DNA of 64,000 nucleotides, taken from contig JAGFMI010000010.1 of the NCBI GenBank assembly GCA_021030905.1, forward strand, positions 806,001 through 870,000. The letters run 5' to 3'. The notes under the pieces were generated by a model. The model did no database searches and was not told where the DNA came from. It was given only the letters and a program-made list of their open reading frames with translations. A program made the position numbers and the translations under genes. The DNA is from Pyrenula massariospora. Its lineage: Eukaryota > Ascomycota > Eurotiomycetes > Pyrenulales > Pyrenulaceae. Below are positions 59,960 through 64,000 of the stretch, in pieces (position 1 is the stretch's first letter; each line of letters starts with the position of its first letter).

Positions 59960-62900
59960 ATGTTGTTTGCTTCTGTTCTTCTCTCCATTTTCCTTTGCTT
60001 TTCACACGTTTGCGGGCTACGATTCGGTGATCAAGAAGCGCGTCTCAAATCTCTCAAGCGGGCGCCTCTACAGGATCTAGTATTATTTCTCCCAAGAGAA
60101 ATGCAGTGGGGTGCTGACCGATCAACTTAGGTAACATGGGACGAACATTCACTCTTTGTGCGCGGGGAGCGCGTTATGTTTTATTCCGGCGAATTCCATC
60201 CTTTCCGCCTACCTTCACCAGGCCTGTGGCTTGACGTTTTTCAGAAGATCAAGGCAATGGGATTCAATGGTGTCTCCTTCTATACAGACTGGGGTTTACT
60301 TGAGGGGAATCCTGGCCATGTTGTTACGGACGGCGTTTTTGGGCTCGATGAATTCTTCCGCGCTGCGCAGGAAGCTGGCATTTACCTGCTGGCACGCCCA
60401 GGGCCGTACATCAATGCAGAGACTGCTGCCGGCGGCTTTCCCGGTTGGACTTTGAGGATCAAGTCGGTATTGAGGTCAACAGCACAGGAGTATCTGGACG
60501 CAACGGATACCTACATTTCTACTATTGGAAAAATAATAGCCGATGCGCAAATCACGAATGGAGGTCCTGTCGTCTTATTCCAGCCGGAAAACGAATATAC
60601 GACATATCCTGGTGTGACTAACTTTCCTAGCGAGATGAATAAAGAGTATATGGCCTACGTCGAGCAACAATTCAGGAACGCGGGTATAGTGGTACCGTTT
60701 GTGGACAATGACAACCGCGTAGAGGGGGCCTTCGCTCCTGGAACAGGTGTTGGAGCAGTTGATCTCTATGGCATTGACGCTTACCCTTTGCGCTATGACT
60801 GTCAGCGCATCACGTTTCCCCGACTTACTTTTTCGTGAGCTAATTCTCTTGCAGGTGGCCATCCACATGTCTGGCCAACGGACAGATTTCCTAGGGACTG
60901 GCAGACTATCCATCGGAATCAGAGTCCGACAACTCCATTCTCGATCGTTGAATTTCAGGGCGGAGCAGGCGATGGATGGTAGTACTCTGCTTCTCAAATC
61001 AGGAGTTTTTGCTCATACTATGATTAGGGGAGGCGTCGGAGAGGACCAATGTGCTGTTCTCGTCAATGACCAAGCTGTGAGGGTTCTCTACAAAAATAAT
61101 TACAGCTTCGGTGTTACGCTGTTCAATATTTACATGACATATGGAGGCACGAATTGGGGCAATCTGGGTTATTGTAGGCAACCCAGCATTGGCTTATGGC
61201 GTTCTTGTTCCCCTTTACTATGAAGCTTCCCGATGCTATGAACTAATGTTTACTATTTGCAGTCGGCGGTTACACGTCTTATGATTACGGAGCAGCTATT
61301 ACTGAAGATCGCTATATCACACGTGAAAAGTATAGCGAGACGAAACTCCAGGCAAATTTTCTCAAAGTGTCTGAGGCATATCTGACTGCGACCCCGGGCA
61401 ACGCAACAAATGGTTCTTACGTTTCGACCGACGCAATCACGATCACTCCGCTTTATGGTAGCAGAAACAATACGAACTTTTATGTGGTAAGGCATGCTGA
61501 CTTTGCATCAACGAACACAACAGCCTACACTCTCACTGTGCCAATCGGTCGCAACAATGTAACGATACCTCAATTAAACTTCAGCACGCTGACGCTTTCC
61601 GGCCGCGATTCGAAAATCCACGTCACAAATTACAACATTGGTGGCATAAATCTGGTCTATTCCACTGCCGAAGTCTACACGTGGGCGAAGGGAGCGGGTA
61701 CAAAAAGGGTTTTACTTCTCTATGGATTAGCCGAAGAGACTCATGAGGTAGCCTTTTCGACTTCGGTGGGAAAGCCGCTCATGTCAGAAGGGTCTGGGGT
61801 TGTGATACAGAAAGTCGGTCCTCATTGGGTTATCCAATGGCAAGTCACTCCAGCTCGCCGAATTATCAGAGCTGGCGACCTTGAAATTTATCTACTCTGG
61901 CGAAATGATGCTTTTAATTACTGGTCGCTCGAGTTGCAGGCGCCGGCTCCGGTCGGCAACTATTCCTCCCCGTCAAAATCTTCTATCATTGTCAAGGGTG
62001 GGTATCTTCTCCGGGCCGCGACTATTTCAGGGAATGAAGTACGACTTATCGGCGATGTCAATGCAACGACCGAAATTGAGGTCATCTCTGTTCCCACAGC
62101 CAACGTCACGTCTCTCCGTTTTAATGAAGCATCTTTGGACACCCGCGCATCCGGAAATAGATCGATCACCGCCACAATAGAATATCAGGAACCAAGTATT
62201 TCTATTCCCGACCTTTCTGCAGGACAATGGAAGTACATTGACTCGCTTCCTGAGATTCTACCGTCATATGATGATTCTCGATGGACAGCATGTACAAATC
62301 CAACGACAAACAATCCTCGAAACCTTACAACACCAACGTCCTTGTATGCCAGTGATTATGGGTATCATGCGGGCTCGCTTCTGTACCGGGGTCGCTTCGC
62401 TTCAACCGGAAACGAATCCACTTTCTTCGTTAACATCACGGGTGGTTACGGTTTTGCCTATTCGGCGTGGCTGAATTCGGATTTTCTTGGTTCGTGGGTA
62501 GGAAGCGGCAGCTATCAAACATACAACTCGGCCTTTGCGCTTCCTTCTAACCTGCGCCCTGGGACAAATAATATCGTTACCGTTATGATCGATCACACTG
62601 GCCAAGATGAGGAAGGACCTGGCACTGATGCTATCAAATTCCCTCGTGGCATACTTGACTACTCACTGAGCGGCCACCGGGCAACAGATGTACAATGGAA
62701 GATGACAGGAAATTTTGGAGGAGAAAAGTATCCAGATCTAGCTAGAGGACCACGGAACGAAGGAGCGACGTTTGCCGAACGACAAGGTTATCATCTTCCA
62801 GACCCGCCAAGTGAGAATTGGTCGGTCTTCAATCCTGTGACTGATGGCATAATGAAGGCCGGAATCGGCTTCTACACTACGACGTTCGAGTTGGATGTTC

Positions 62901-63335
62901 TAGATGGGTATGATATTCCTATGAGCATTGTCTTGAATGGAACAGCAGGAGCTGGCATGACTGCGGCAAATGGCACGGTTTCCAACCATCGGGTTCAGAT
63001 CTTCGTGAATGGTTGGCAATTCGGAAAGTACGGTACGTTCATTATGTTCTCCAACAGCAATCCTGCCTATCGCTTCTACATTTTCACGGCCTATGTTCTA
63101 TCGCTAACTCAAACTAGTCAACAATCTCGGACCTCAAGTTAAGTTCCCTGTCCCGGAAGGCATTCTCAACCACAACGGACGAAACACCTTGGCCCTCACT
63201 CTATGGTCTCTTGACCCGCAGGGAGCTCGTCTCGGTGGCATAGAAGTCCAACCACAAACAGCGCTAATGTCAGGCTATTCGAAGCCAGAGCTAGTATCGT
63301 CACCGGGATGGGTACTGAGAGAAGGTGCTTATTAA
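59960..63335 (+). CDS. Secreted GH35 beta-galactosidase
   Basis: Six exons (59960-60079, 60131-60800, 60855-60978, 61028-61173, 61263-63032, 63118-63335) give 1015 residues, the full length of fungal LacA-type enzymes that hydrolyse terminal beta-galactose. A signal peptide ([19 protein letters not shown]) leads in. The catalytic barrel has [42 protein letters not shown], the acid/base Glu in QPENEY (about 195) and the nucleophile Glu in [13 protein letters not shown] (about 296). [14 protein letters not shown] and [14 protein letters not shown] follow. The C-terminal beta domains end at GWVLREGAY. All five introns are 49-89 bases and every join keeps frame and restores known family blocks such as [16 protein letters not shown]. 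It looks whole. Confidence 0.96.
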
Positions 63336-63933
63336 GTACTAAAAGGAACAGAGATCGCCTTACTGTCAACCAAGTAGACGTAAAAGCTTACAAATAGAGC
63401 CTTTTTAGGAGCTTTCTAGGAGAAAATCATCTTCTACTTTCTGTTAGTGTTCTCGACTCGTCCCTAAATGGCGCAGTACGGGTGTTTGAGTTACTGGGAA
63501 CTCGGATCAGCGGTAAACTGCACAGACCGTGTTGGACAGCATAGTGGCACAACAATTTTGCTGAGCCGCAGCTGCTCCACTTCGATGAATCCCGCGAAAT
63601 CGTGCTCGTTCGTGCATCTCAATTGTGTTTTGATACTTGGAATCTAGCTGCGGATCTGTGCCTGACTCTCCACTCCGCTGCCGGTTTTCCGACTTCGAGC
63701 AACGACGGACGAAATTCGTCCGACACAGTTGATTTGCGGCCCTTTAGTACCCTTCAAGACTCGCACGAGAGCAAAAACCCTTCATGATGGAAGAGCTCAT
63801 TCATAATCTAGCGGTGTATAATTCATGCATATATATAACTCCAAATAGCTTGTCGTGATGTCGAAATTTACGTACAAGCTTTCGTATAGACTGATTGCGT
63901 GGACGCAGGAGCCCCTGAGAATTTCGTATCAAG
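63336..63933. other. Spacer between GH35 and NmrA-like genes
   Basis: 598 bases; nothing seen. Confidence 0.5.
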
Positions 63934-64000
63934 ATGACAGGAACAAAAACGAAAGTTTTCATTGTTGGCGCGACGGGTGAGACTGGCCGCTCCATTGTTG
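63934..64000 (+). CDS. NmrA-like NAD(P)-binding protein, first 22 codons
   Basis: Starts MTGTKTKVFIVGATGETGRS and runs off the window. The GATGETG loop after a hydrophobic strand is the Rossmann-type GxxGxxG dinucleotide motif of the NmrA/isoflavone-reductase-like group. Only the N-terminus is visible, so neither substrate nor completeness can be judged. Confidence 0.75.
   Translation, partial: MTGTKTKVFIVGATGETGRSIV

Overview
The window is nuclear DNA of a filamentous ascomycete (Pezizomycotina). Nearly every multi-exon gene can be spliced by hand with short introns of about 43 to 230 bases carrying GTAAGT/GTATGT-type donors and CTAAC/CTGAC-like branch sites. Gene content agrees: an ATP sulfurylase with a fungal allosteric C-terminal domain, a Zn2Cys6 regulator, PigL_N and NACHT proteins, and secreted GPI and ML proteins. 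I cannot fix the class. There are 27 supportable genes (two cut by the window edges) and one doubtful gene remnant. Exon joins are hand-made and keep the reading frame, but no transcript was available.

Layout, 0-24.5 kb: tail of a drug/metabolite-type transporter (1-393); myotubularin phosphatase (818-3433, minus); GH5 glucanase (3808-5695); phosphoserine phosphatase SER2 (5914-7386, minus); a five-exon AAA+ ATPase (8018-11643, minus) divergent from a six-exon DUF7708-type gene (12597-14784); the sulfate-assimilation pair MET16 (15807-16736) and MET3 (17565-19283) with CACGTG boxes upstream of each; an ML-domain sterol/lipid-binding protein (19670-20430); a multipass membrane protein (21347-22332); a PigL_N (STAND N-terminal) protein (23060-24507, minus).

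24.5-47 kb is the accessory-looking part: a 520-residue secreted protein (25426-27249, minus) faces an HEMVH metallopeptidase (29086-30587) across a 1.8 kb spacer with a possible small inverted-repeat element; then a mitochondrial Mgr3-like protein (31383-33128), an alpha/beta-hydrolase plus NACHT NLR-like protein (34288-37341), a possible gene remnant (37.4-37.7 kb), a secreted peptidoglycan-binding-domain protein (38273-38767), a SPOUT methyltransferase (39208-40534), an F-box-like protein with extreme base skew (41140-42018), a disordered Ser/Pro-rich protein (42404-43975, minus) and a 3.1 kb stretch without a convincing gene.

47-64 kb: small GPI protein (47035-47575, minus), the GATOR2/SEA subunit Sea4/Mios (48822-51983, minus), an epoxide hydrolase (52332-53654, minus) divergent from a short Zn2Cys6 protein (54097-54970), an acidic unknown (55258-55950, minus), the rRNA-processing factor Efg1 (57860-58941), a complete GH35 beta-galactosidase (59960-63335) and the first 67 bases of an NmrA-like gene (63934-end). 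Housekeeping genes alternate with self/non-self (STAND-type) and secreted genes. I saw no rRNA, convincing tRNA, CRISPR or intact transposon.
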